Below are positions 46,801 through 59,032 of a DNA stretch of 64,000 nt, one piece after another. The notes below the pieces were generated by a model. The model searched no databases, was not told where the DNA came from, and saw only the letters and a list, made by a program, of their open reading frames with translations. This DNA is from Marchantia polymorpha subsp. ruderalis (taxonomy: Eukaryota > Streptophyta > Marchantiopsida > Marchantiales > Marchantiaceae), in contig AP031356.1 of the NCBI GenBank assembly GCA_037833965.1, forward strand, positions 12,360,501 to 12,424,500, in the 5' to 3' direction. Each line of letters opens with the position of its first letter. The stretch's first letter is position 1. The translations under genes and the position numbers were made by a program.

Positions 46801-49800
46801 CACGATGCAGTACCTTCTGGCCTGGCCGACCACCTACTTTACCATGGTGGTGGCGTGGTGGTCGCAGTAGCCACTCCCCCTCGAGCCGACTGTGGTCCGA
46901 CAGATCAACAGCTCGTCGAGCCCAATAACGGAAATCACAATAACGTCAGATTTATTATTGAGCATCCAAGCGATGGCCTGTTTCTGGGTGTAGAGTAAAC
47001 CCTATGAATACTTCATAAATAAAATTGGAAAAGGGCAAGTGACCGTTTGTCATCATCTAGAAAGTGCTGTAACACTAGAAATAAGGGTATGTCCATGGAA
47101 ATTCGGCCCACTCAGATGACTCCAAGTTAGGAAATAGTGTCGATCCTCCAGTTCCATGTCCATGACTCTCAATTCAATGCACTGAGTTCCGATAAGTCGC
47201 TCTGGGATTTGCGGGCGGTGGTTCACAAGTAGGGCATGCAGCATTATAACGAGGTTTCATGCTCTGAAGCTTCATATCAGGGTCTAGATGCTACAATTCA
47301 AAAGTGGACTGAGACCCACGCTAGATATGAAATTGAGATTTTATTCCTACTTCTTATTAAATATGGGCAGAAGTCTGTTTCTTTTGGTGGGCATGATCAT
47401 TATCTCAAAGAACTCACTTGCTCAACATGCTAACCTTTTAATGATTTGTAGATGAATCTTGGTCATGGCTTGCCTTAAATCCGCCCTAAAAGGCGATTAG
47501 CTTTTGTTGACATTCGATGGTACAGTGAAAGCAAAGAATTTGTAGCCCACAATTCCCAGTAGAGCTCTAGCAGCGAAAAGAAATTCTCCCTTTCATAGAA
47601 ATTCACGTAATTCACGCTCTACAAAGGTCTTTGTACTTCTTGAAAACAGGAGCCTACCCTACCAACGACAAAGTGAACCAACGTATGTTAGAAGTTAATA
47701 ATGAGACTGAAAGAAAGTACGCTGATAAAGTTTGCCTGCTTAAGTTTGAAGAATTAGTCCACTACTAGTGCACTGTACATTCAGCTTTTGTCTTCATGCC
47801 ACCCTTCCAATCCGGATCCGCTAGAGTGTTTACAAGATTGCGTTCCAGTCACAGTGACACACTCTATAAATAATTGATCAGTTTGGTAGATTTGATGCTT
47901 TAGATTCATCTGACTAATTCAATGTAATCTCCTCGATATGATTTCATTGTTATTGAACTGCATTTTAATGGAAGTGATTAGTGTACCGGAGATAAAATCA
48001 ATGAAATATTCATTTTTCTTCGCTACATTTTGAAGTTCCAAATTTTTGCGTGAGAAAATGTTCCGAAGATATTCTCACAAGCAAAAAAATTAAGGCAATA
48101 CCACTAATTCATATTGCGATATTGACAAGTCATTAGAGCATATTGACAATATGACAGTCATTGGCAGTCGAATGCTCATCAATATCTTACTTTTGATTCC
48201 AGCAACTGATGTTGACCGTAAGTCCTCTTTGAGTTGAAGAGATTCAAACAAATGATTAGCAAAGAAATCTTGAAAAACGAAAGGAAAGTGAAGGGGGGAG
48301 GGGAAAAAAGCGAAAGATATGCACACAAGAGAACACCTAAAGGCAACTTCAAGAAATTTTTTCCGCAGCTAACTCCTGTTGTGATATATGCCTATCTTGG
48401 ATGGAATTACAGTAACAATGAGGATTCAGACAAAGCTATCTTTCTTTCCGCATCTGCTCTTTTCACTTTGAAACTAGGAAATAGCATGTGCAAATCTGGC
48501 CAGGACCTAAAGCTTCAGATGACCATAATGTCCCGAGGTATTTTAAGCCAATTATATTTTGGGTTAACTTGTCGAGATGGTTAAACCTGAATGTCAACAT
48601 GACGTTATCCGTAGAGAGTGCCGCTACTCTCACTCCATCTCTCGGATGGACTACTGTAGAGGTAGAAACACCAAAACGAACCTTTTGACTAAAACCTTCA
48701 ATGAGTATGCCAAGTTGGGAATATTCTACGTAAATATATATATTTATTACCAGCTCATGCACCAAATTTAGCTGCAAGTGAGCATAAAATAATTCGACTT
48801 TGATATTTCCACTCGCACGAGTAAATGCCCTCTCATGATTACACTAGAGGTATAACACAAAAGAAAGTATTGCTATCAATGACGCCTAGGTAGGGCCTAA
48901 GGTAAGAGACAACCAATGGCTTGATACCCTATCACTGAATACCACCAGCGAGAGTGCATATAACCTTTCGAAAAGATAAGAGACTAGATAGAGAGCGTGT
49001 GCATTTGTCGTAGGGCCATACTGACCGACTGTTAAGGCGCCGGAAACCAAAAGCGGCATATGCGACATTACAAGATGAAAGGATTGAGGGGAAAAAAAAT
49101 GACATCGGATTGCCGTCCGACGGCTCGAACCTAGTCCATAGGATCAGTCAGTCCGTTGCGTTTGCGTTTGCGTATGGCAACCCGTTTGCCAACATGGGTT
49201 CCTGTTCGAATTCCAAATCGACGCTCATGGCGGGGAAGGGTGACGTTCGAGAAGGAGGTGATCCAGGCCGCCCAATGTGACCACGTCCGGCAGCTTTGGC
49301 TTGAGATGAACGGAACGAAGTGCCGTCGCCCTTGACCCGACTCACGAGGGTGACCCAGGGTCCCGACGAGGTACCCGCCCCAAACGGTAGCGGAGGATCA
49401 CAATCTGCGGTCGGTCTGATATTCGCTCGGTATGTCGGTCGGTCTGTTGGCCTCGGTCGGCCTCAGTCGGTCTCGGTCGGTCCAACCGGACGAAGCCTCC
49501 AGTGTCGCCGTTCCAAACAATACGCGCTTCGAATCCAGCAGCGACGGAGTACGAACGCTCTGCGGGCAGGACGAGGACGAGGATGATGATCACCGGTGAC
49601 CATGCACCAGAGTGGGGAACAGACAGAGCCAGACAAGACAGACGGACTGACCGAAGGTTGGTCGTGAACCCAGTGGCGAGTGACATAAACCTCGAGTCAG
49701 CTCGAGGGTTAGAAGACCGGAGAGGAAGCCTTCACGCTTCAGCGTGTCAGACTTCTCAGTGCCTGGCACCTGCAGCAGCAGCTGGTTTGGATTTTGACCG

Positions 49801-51888
49801 GTTCTACCCGCGCCTTAAAGAGGGCCATGTTACAGCTTTTGGGGCCGGTTGTATCCGAGGCCCTCGGTCAGCCGATCGCTGCGGGAAGGTGGAGGCAGGG
49901 GGCCGGATTCCGCCCCTCGATCTCTCTTTATGATCGCGAGCAGCGGAACGCTTGTGTGCCGAGGGCTGAGCTTGCCATGTCGAGGCCATGGCTGGTGTCG
50001 TTCGCGATAATCGATGCGGTTGGAAAAAAAAGCGAGAAGTTTCCCACGATGGAAACGCAGTAGGTTCGTTGTGATGGAAAGGTGATTTCTTTTGTTTCTC
50101 CGCTGACGAGTTCGCGGAGGCTATTCACATGTAGAGCGGCTGATGATTGAGCGCGACCTTGTGGGCTGTTAGCTATCTGGATACACATCTGCTGAGATCT
50201 GTCAAGATGACGAACTTTGACTGGGATTTTTTCTATTTCATTGTCAACTTGAACATATCAAGGGTGCATTCACTTGCAGGTCAACGACAGTGATTGGTCA
50301 CGCAATCCTATGCTCAAGAACGCTGCAAATTTGTGTAGGTACTAAGCTGGTACAGTTGTACATACATGACCATGCTTTTCATGCATTAATATTGTGATTA
50401 GTCCTTGTCACGTCCGGACGTCGAAAGCTGTTGACGGGACGAGCACAAATTTTGCTTTTCACATAGGCGGTTTATAACGACCGAGCGTTCCGGATCGAGT
50501 GCCTGAAAATAATGACGAGTACTTGATTAAGATAACTTTTTGTCTATTTGCAGGAAAGCTCAGCCTTGTTTTTATGGTGGTTGTTGAAAAGTTTAGTACA
50601 AGCATTTTGAGGTGTTTGAACCAAATATGGGTACCAAGTTCGAACTAGTGTGCTGGAGATGGTTTCGGAGGAGTATCATGAGAAACCTCCACCAAACTTA
50701 CAACAGCAACCTATGCATCTATGGGATTTTGCCTCGTATGATATCCCACAAACACCGAAGACGAATTTGCAGTGCAAGTTATTGTACTACAATATTGTAA
50801 GCACAGTGGTAGATATGGTCCAGATATTCTCATGTTGCTTTTAAAACGATCGTGGAAACCCAGCTGGAACTTCGTACATCATATGTGATACAAAACGCAA
50901 TTACACCGTCCCTAAAAGTGTGTCATTGTGGTGGACCTCGTTCTACAGCTCGAGCTACACATGTGACCAATGGTGAACGTTCAGTACCTGTTTCCTCCTT
51001 TAGGGGTAAATCATCACATCCAGAAGTACTTCCCTTTTCAAGCATTTCAATTGACCCCTTGTCTTACTCTGCTAACGCCTTAAAACCAACAATTGTTTGT
51101 ATTCTCATTGTTCGAGGCTTGAATGGCATACAGTAACTCGCAGCTTCGCGAAATTTGAAAATCATGTAAATGTTCAGTCAGATCAATAATTCACTGATGA
51201 GAAAAAATTTCTGCTACAGTTTTCCTACATATGTGGTTGTTGCATTCCCAAAGAGTAAGTTTCAGCGATGAGTCAGGCAGGGAAATATGTTCTCCACCAT
51301 CTCCATCTGCAACGTCTCACATAGTCCAGGTCAGACCTGTCTGAGGACTACAGATTGAAGGTATGTATCAGTCTATGTGGTATTCGTATATGAACAAGAA
51401 TTCTTCCTGGACAGGAATATCTTATGACAACCTTATCATGCACAACGACACTCTGTCAATCACGCAACGAATCAACCGTAAACGATCTTAACAAAAGTCA
51501 TGGACTTGGAGTAGAACCTGTCTATGATTGCAGCTCGGAAGGCGAACGATTGGCTGTTAGTAAATGTTTCTGTCAGAATGTGATCTGAGGGCAAACGTGT
51601 GCAGATGCAAGTTTTGCTTTTTTGAAATTAACTCAGAATAGATTCTTAATTAAATTGAAATGACTTTCTGCCTTGGCCTTGTGGAATCATTAACATAATG
51701 ATCTGACAATATTGATGACCAGTAACACTACTTAAGAAGTAGGCTAAGATTCTGCTTGTCTCGGTAGACCTTATCTCTAGCTCCCAGGGATTGACCTCTT
51801 ACATATCTGACTGTCACGTATAAGTACATTCCCGCCCTCAGTAGGCGTTGCATGATGTACGTACCTTTATCAGGACAAAACATGTACA

Positions 51889-51936
51889 CTCTTCAAATAT
51901 GAGTCATATTTGAAGAGCGTCATATTATATGACGCT
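51889..51936. repeat. Two adjoining perfect hairpins
   Basis: CTCTTCAAATATG and its complement (51889-51901, 51905-51917) pair around AGT. Overlapping its end, AGCGTCATA and TATGACGCT (51916-51924, 51928-51936) pair around TTA. Confidence 0.7.
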
Positions 51937-53067
51937 TGGTTCATATTGATTATGGACCGAAACCAGACGTGTTTAACGAACAGGCCCCTCTACTACTACC
52001 AGTAACAACTAGAAGCAGCGTGAGACAACTGCGCATACCGAGGAACAACGACCAACCTAACGGTTTTGTTCATCATATCTTTGTAAGATTTGACGATACT
52101 AAATTGAACAATGAACGCCCCGAGAGACCTGTGTGATATGATATTCTGACTTGAGATAATATTTACAGCCAAGCGAAACCTAGTTAAACAGCGAAAAGGG
52201 ACGTAAGATAAGAATTCATTTCTAATTTTCAGAATTGTGAGTATGTTTAGATTCAAACATTTGAAGGTGCTTAAGATTTTCAGGTTTGGATTTAGAGGAT
52301 CTTTGAAGGACAGAGTTACTCGATGTTGCTTCGTCGGAGGTATGGGCTGCTTAATTTCGTAAAGGTCCAAAGGCAATCCGTCATAAAAGAAAAAAGAATC
52401 CGTGTGTACTGTAAGACGTTGCATCGATTTCTAGTGCTTGCCACATCGCAGATGCAAGCCACCGTATCGAGATATTCTTATTACCAGGCGCTTCAAAGCT
52501 TCCCTCAACCGGACACGATTTCGAAGAAAATAATGTGGTGACAACCCCCATCCTGACAAGCTTTCGAGCGACGAATCAGCCGAGCCACGTTTCGATCTTG
52601 GAGCTCAAGAGAGGTGGATATTCCGAATTTGCAATCATACTGAACAAGCACATGGTTGTATCACATGGTGCTGGAATGCGCGGGGCGCTGGTGGTGACCT
52701 GTTCGCCATTGCGCCGCAACGCGATCATATTCCTGCGACTCTCACGACGTTAAATGCTCCGATCATGCACATCGCGAACTCCTCGATAGAGCAGGTCCAG
52801 GAGAGGAATAGAAGACATCCGACGAGTACAGCTCATGCCTTGAAACGAAATCACAAGAGGAACGCCAGCAGCCGCACTCGCGCTGCTCGAAGAAGCTGGA
52901 TGCGTCGGATTCCCGGATCCATCCTACGCGGGACGTAAAAGCAAGGCAGCAGGAGTATGTACCGTAGACGAGGCCGACGAAGCGTATATCGTGGTTCGTA
53001 CGCGTGGTACTACTTGTCCGGATACCACATCCGGGCAGGGCGGGCCGCGGGCAGGAAGTCAGGCCGT

Positions 53068-53160
53068 CAGTCAGTCAGTCAGTCAGGCCCGCGCGGGCGG
53101 GTGGGCCGCGGGCGCGGGCGAGGAGCGTCGGGGCGAGGCGAGGGGAGGGGAGGGGAGGCG
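53068..53160. repeat. (CAGT)n and G-run cluster
   Basis: About five CAGT units are followed by GC-rich DNA and runs such as GAGGGGAGGGGAGGGGAGG. The four adjacent G4 blocks on the plus strand are a classical G-quadruplex pattern. Confidence 0.7.
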
Positions 53161-55096
53161 CCTATGATTGTACGTATAAATATGCATTCATTTGAACAGA
53201 GGAGCACAAAATGGACTGACAGACAGACCGACTGGCCTCTTGGCAGAAGGTTCCGTGCGCCAGAGATTCGTGCGCCATGGGGTCCGGCACTCAGACATCA
53301 GCGAGCATCACAAGAGAAGGGTGTGCGGCGCATATGCAGACCCCTCACTTGCCTCCCTCCCTCCTTCCCTCCGTGCGTTTATGTCGAGAGGATGGACGTC
53401 TCGCTCTGCGCAAGATGGACGGTTGGAGGAGGACTGAGCGTTCTTTTGTGAAGTGTGTGGAATGGTCGGAGCGTAATGTTGGCTAAAGCAAAAGAAAACG
53501 GACCCAAAAGAGCGGCGTGGAGCGTCGTAGATTGTGTTTTTTTATCAATTGGAGATCCAGTGCGTTTGCATAAGGAGGTAGGCACTGATTATTTTAATTT
53601 TTTAATTACTGAGAGGGTATGGGTTACGTATGGAGGGGTTAATGGTGGTAAACTGTTGTCATAAATGCATCTCTCTGAGCCGGACGATAGGAGAATTTGT
53701 GACGAACGTTGACGACCGAGCTTTTAGCGCGACAGAGTCCCTTGCCCTTCTCTTCAGAAGTGCATGACGAATGCTGTTATGAGTTTCCGCAATATTAGGT
53801 GTTTGCAATCATGGCTTGAAGTTCTCGAGCTTACCACTCGACGTTTTGGCCAACTAATCAGAATTGGTAGGTGGGTAAATCACACGTCCTGGGTCTGTGC
53901 ATAGCTGTTGCACTTTCCACCTTTTTCAGGACAGTTTGACTGCGAATTGATCTGTCTCGTCGTTGTATCACTGGTGAGTTTCGAAGTATTCTGACGAACC
54001 ATCACGGTTGCTCTGACGAACAAGGAAAGTACGTCATCATACTTACTGACGATTTGGGTTCGCTGATTTGATGCATGTGTGTTGCAGCTGTAAGATCGTA
54101 CGCATTACGTACGTCCGGGAACTCTTATGTTTCACTTAGGAGACCACTACTATCTACGACATATATATATTTCCTTCCTGCCTTGAGCTTTCACGTAGAA
54201 ATCATCTCCGTGATGGACACAATGCTGCACGTCGGATGAAGACTCTCACACATAGTCTTCAACTTCAAGACTTCTGAGACATAGTACCTGCACCGCCATA
54301 TATAGTACCGTGATACTATGTGACACATGCAATACTCTGGAACTTTTAGCAAGACGATCTGAATTATGGACGAGTGTGCAGGTTCTGCACACACGATTGT
54401 ATGTATAACTCGTCACTTTCTCTAAAGTCGAGTCAAGTCCTCGCATCAAATTTTCTTACTAATCCCATAAATCTTGGCGGTTTATCGTTCGTTTCAAGTT
54501 TAAATATTTTCCACTGACGCTCGTTGGTTTGAAGACCTGGTTGCTAGAATAGGACATAGATTTAGCAAAACAAGTTTCAGCTTTCTTGTATACAGTCTGT
54601 GGAACAAGTATATTGCCGATACGCAATCTCTTAGTTTTCTCCATCTTTGCAATAGCTAACGTTGCAACCGAAGGTAAGTTAGCATCTGCAGAAAGCAGAC
54701 TACTGGACGTCGCTGCGTTTGCATTGAACGGTGCTGTGGTAATCGAATGAGGCGTCAAGGCCGTGAAGCTCGTGCTGATCGCATTATTTGAAGTTGGGTA
54801 AATTTCCTTCTATATTAAATTGCGAAGTGCGTGACTTCGAGACTCGACTTAAGTAACTTAGGCTTGGATTTCCTTTCGTTTAATACATTTTTGATTGATA
54901 TTAGCCTCAATCTGTTCTCGGTTCTGATCAACACGTTGGATCGGGTACTCTTTATTTCCATGCTTGACATGCGGTTTGGTTCTGATTTCGGCTATTCACT
55001 GACATGTACTTTTAACAAAAGTCAACGTCAGCATGTTTCTCTTATGTACACAAGCCGCCTTGTAATGTCAAACTTTCTTGATTCTGAACTCAATTA

Positions 55097-55729
55097 GTGA
55101 GAGATGATCAGGTGGGGAGTGGTTATCAGAAACCTTATTCCATTTTCGTGGATCCAAGAAGTGATGAAAGTGATTATGCGTATCGATGGAATTCACCTAT
55201 TTGGACGGTAAAAAAAGAAGAGAGATATTGGACGAAACTGCTCTGAAACCTTATCAGTTGTTACATGAGCGGAGCATGATTCACGAAAACGGAGCAAGGG
55301 TCCTGATAAATATTCTTCACCTGATCGTCTTTCACTGGCTGAAGGTCAGCGTGAAGTGAGTTACGGATAGAATGTGAGTCTACGAAGCTAACACAAAGTG
55401 AGAATGCATCTGACATAGAGCTTTTGCAGAGAGGCTGAAAAGCGGGAATGACTTGTCATCCTTCTTCAAGAAAGGTATATCTCAGACCCTACAGATTCGT
55501 GAGAGATGATCAGGTGGGGAGAGATTATCAGAATTCTTATTCCATTTTCGTGGATCCGAAACCATCGAAGAAGTATGAAGGTCAGCAAGCTTCTTATCAC
55601 ACAACCCCAAGAACGTGGAGAACATGCAAAGCGTTCTGACTGCTGTTATCTTCGAGCAAATCCTGCATACATGACCCCGAAAACGGAGAAAGGAATCTGA
55701 TAAGTTTTCTTCACCTGATCGTCTTTCAT
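55097..55729 (+). repeat. Duplicated foldback of a 54-59 bp coding-like segment
   Basis: Four copies of one segment occur: plus at 55097-55155 and 55499-55557, minus at 55282-55335 and 55673-55729. Copies 1 and 4 form one foldback with a 126-nt spacer, copies 2 and 3 a second with a 115-nt spacer, 402 bp apart. Read in its own sense each copy keeps one frame, V[RK]DDQVxxxYQ followed by S[IV]F, without stops. On a plus-strand RNA most arm differences would still pair as G.U. The parent protein is unrecognised. A pair of young MIR-like or other hairpin-RNA genes is the attractive reading; a foldback transposon is the alternative. Confidence 0.7.
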
Positions 55730-58188
55730 CACACTCAGTGTGAATGTGTGATGTAGCCCTGTACTTGGTTCAATGTCTACTAGGCCTTTAATGTCCCCGC
55801 ATCTGCGGCCGGAAGATATGAATCTCCTCTTCAGATTGTTAGAGCGAACCGAATGTTTGTAGGCCGAACTGTGAGCAGCATATTTGTGATCCATAATCTC
55901 GAAAACAGTGTATCTATCACATTGTGGTAGATAAAACTGTCCAACGGTAAGTTGTGAATTAGATGATCACGTAACCGTCAACGCAGGTTCTTATGCTCTT
56001 TTCGACGTATTATTTCATTCATGACGCTTTCATCGGGCTTACTGGGTTATCACCAGTTCCGATAAAAATGATATCAGCATGTTCTACAGTAGTGTGGCTT
56101 CAATGATTAAATTCTCACATATACAGGCAGCTAGCGTGTAGATATCAACCAGCACGCGAATTTGGACGGAGTACTTGGAGACTCAGACATTTTTGGGGTT
56201 GTGCAATCATTTCAAATTATGCCTTCAGGTTATGAACCTGAAACTATTATTTCACATGCGGACTCGATCTCATTTTTCTTCACCCTCCACCAAGTTGCTA
56301 CAGTGATATTCATGTTATGTTCACGTGCCAATAGTCCGGATTCAATCACTTTGAGAATCAGAATACTTTCACATCTGAATCCAATCTGGATGCATGAGGA
56401 GATAGTGTTCTGACAACGAATGTATTTACGACTGGAGTAGAATGTTTTTATTGCTCCATGCAAAAGACTTATGTCAGAGGCAATTGATATACGAGTACTT
56501 GACTTTGTAAAACTCGTGACTGTGAAAATTGGAAAGTCCACGTGAATATATATCACCACATGCAACTTTCATCAAAATTCCACATTACTAGATGTAGTAA
56601 AATTATTTTATCATGAAGATTGATATGGCAAAGATTGTACTCGCAGGACTACCTTGTAACGGAGTTAGTTGACGGCTTGGGACGGTAATCAGATTAATCG
56701 ATATGGACAATAGTCGCTCGTGTCGAAAGAGCAAGCTGGACGGTTAGTTAACAAATATGAAAAGTGCCATAGATGTAGAGCGGATCTTGTCCTCTCAAGT
56801 CAGAACTTCTCTGCCCTAGAGTGTTTGTCCTTTCTTATTTCATCATTTGCACAATCAGTACAGATAAGGTCACTTTTCCAACACTTTCACTGAAAATGCA
56901 CCAAGTTCCAGATGAGGTAACTGTAGCTCCGTGAGTACTACGTTCCCTCCTGCCGTATATTTCCATTCTGCTCTACATATCTATTATAGACAAGATAATA
57001 CTGTTTGTACACATGGTAAAGATCACGATCGGTTGTAATTGGGCCATATAGGGCTCGCACGACTGTCAGTTTAAGCTTTCAGTTTATACGTCAGCAAGCC
57101 TAGAGACGGGACATTGTCTGGTCATGCAGAGCTTGGACAAGTAACAGTCGTCCAGCTTAGATCCCAAAGTGGGTGAAAAAGGTATGCTTCTGGTATGAAT
57201 TTCTCCTGCTGCTTCTCCACTTCCATGACCTGAGGTAGTTCCTCTCAAATGCTCGTCTTCACTTTTTGACTCCCTGATCGGATGAGCCCCAGATGAAAAC
57301 CCCGAAAGTTGTTCTAACAAGTAACTCAGGGCGAGTGATATGTGCTCGTGGAGTTGCATATAGCATATAATTAGCTCAGAGCATATTCCTAATGGTGCCA
57401 GTGGCCATTTTGAGGCAAAGATTCGCCACTATGACGTCATCATAATTGGTACGCACGTCAAGTACGGATAAAGGTCTTGCTGATGAATCGTACATATGCT
57501 CCTGTGTCAGATGAGGCGGTGAAGTGGCTGAAGTTCGCCTGCTGATTCCTGTGAGCCAAACACAAATCCCCAGTCATTTGCAAAGATGATACGGGAAAGA
57601 TTGTTTATTCGCATGTAAGCCGAACGTCAGTTCGGCTTAGGCATCTCCGTGATCGTGGTGACGGCACAATCTCGCTGGTTAGAGTCGAATGTGAGCTTCG
57701 TTTGTGGAGAATAGAAAATAAATTCCGTCCCCTCTAGTGCCGCGAGTTTGTTTGTTGAGCCGCAGCTCCATCTACACGGTCCCATACTTTCTATAAGTTT
57801 CTTCCTATCTTCGGAGATAAAATGTCGATCGCTAGAACGTCCCGATCTCTGCTGCTCATGGTATGGAGGCTAAAGATGTTTGACTGACTTGGAAACCTGA
57901 GTGTCTTGCAGGAACAGCTAGAATCTGGCGACAATGTTCGACTGAATTTTCGGTAGATTGATTTGCACACACTTGATGCCGAGGTATCTTGCAGAGCGCT
58001 GCCAAAGACGTAATCACTTTATAAGATTCTGAACCTCGATATTGGTTTCACAGTAAGTCTGGCAGCTTTCTTCAGTAGCTTCTTTACCAATGGTAGCAAT
58101 AAAATGCTGGGCAGTTAATATTCAAAGAGTAAACTTTTGTAACTTCTAGATTGAAAGATCTGTCGGGCACCATTAAGAGTCGTGATTC
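55730..58188. other. Gene-poor interval, right part
   Basis: No gene supported. Frames up to 111 codons (56230-56565, minus) and 91 codons (57084-57359, minus) are unrecognised. A perfect 10-bp inverted repeat TAAGCCGAAC with a 4-nt loop lies at 57616-57639. Confidence 0.4.
57616..57639. repeat. 10-bp perfect hairpin
   Basis: TAAGCCGAAC and GTTCGGCTTA pair around GTCA. No T-run follows, so it is not a simple terminator. Confidence 0.6.
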
Positions 58189-58310
58189 CATTCGCAAGGC
58201 CCCTGTATCGCTAAAGACTCTTTTGGAACCCACCTCTCCTACTGCGTGACATTCGCAAGGCCCCTGTATCGCTAAAGACTCTTTTGGAACCCACCTCTCC
58301 TACTGCGTGA
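58189..58310. repeat. Perfect 61-bp tandem duplication
   Basis: The unit starting CATTCGCAAGGCCCCTGTAT and ending CTACTGCGTGA is present twice head to tail (58189-58249 and 58250-58310) with no difference. It lies in non-coding DNA downstream of the SET-domain gene. Confidence 0.95.
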
Positions 58311-59032
58311 CAACTTCGGTGTACTCAAGAGTGTGTACACGACATTCCACTGACATCATACCCTGCAGGAATCTCCATTGTTTCCAATTGGGTCTAGAGC
58401 AGGTACTCATGTGTATTCCTTTCCTTGCATGGTATGAAAATTGTAGTCAAACTTAAAATTAATGTGTATTCATGATATATTCATGTCTCCAGATAGTCTC
58501 CAATACATTCAGTATAATCCCTTCATCAAGTAGCAACTTGAAGAAACTTTGTGCTATGCAGAAAGGTCAATAAGTTCCACCCCTCCTCGGTATTGACCAC
58601 AAGGAGAACCTTGGTACATAACAAAGCCTTCTACCGGCTGCTTCAGAGCTAATGCGAACTGATGACACTGGCAGTTCCGATGTGAGATCGATTGAGACCA
58701 AAAACGAAAACGATCTGACCAAGTGGCATAGCAGTCTCACTGCTGCTTCAGCATCGATGTGAATTAAAAGGTTTCAGAAGCTGATGCAGGGACTTCGGTA
58801 AGAGATGTCCACATTACTCCATTCTAACTCGATCGAGCAAGAATATATCGAGTCCAGATAACGTATCCCTAGGACGAACCGTTCGAGGCACCGTAGGATC
58901 TCAACTTCACTGTAAGAGCTTCAAATTAGCAGCGCCTGACCACCTTAGAGTTCCGAACTCACTTGGTACTTAATAGATCCCTAGATATATTCAAGGCTGT
59001 ACTACTTTAGGCGAATCCTAAGAGCTTTCTAC

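Larger units (their letters stand above)
43835..55096. other. Long gene-poor interval, left part
   Basis: No gene could be supported in 11 kb. Open frames reach 161 codons (44666-45151, plus) and 164 codons (52957-53451, plus, in GC-rich repeat DNA) without recognisable domains. GC-rich islands occur at 46550-46900, 49300-50000 and 52850-53450. The first two have no clear function; 49436-49490 is rich in CGGTCGGTC words and 53070-53160 contains (CAGT)n and G-runs. The stretch 47250-49000 and 50600-52700 is AT-rich and featureless apart from the hairpins listed. Confidence 0.4.

Noticed and set aside
49090..49165. Possible tRNA gene on the minus strand
   Set aside because: GGTTCGAGCC resembles a B box and a T-run follows, but the T stem, anticodon arm and acceptor stem do not pair.
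50650..50844. Possible hAT transposase BED-finger fragment
   Set aside because: A faint resemblance around a Trp-Asp and Cys region, but the second zinc-ligand pair is missing and no flanking transposase is present.
52957..53451. 164-codon plus-strand frame
   Set aside because: Encoded largely by simple repeats and G-runs; low-complexity Arg/Gly/Ser product.
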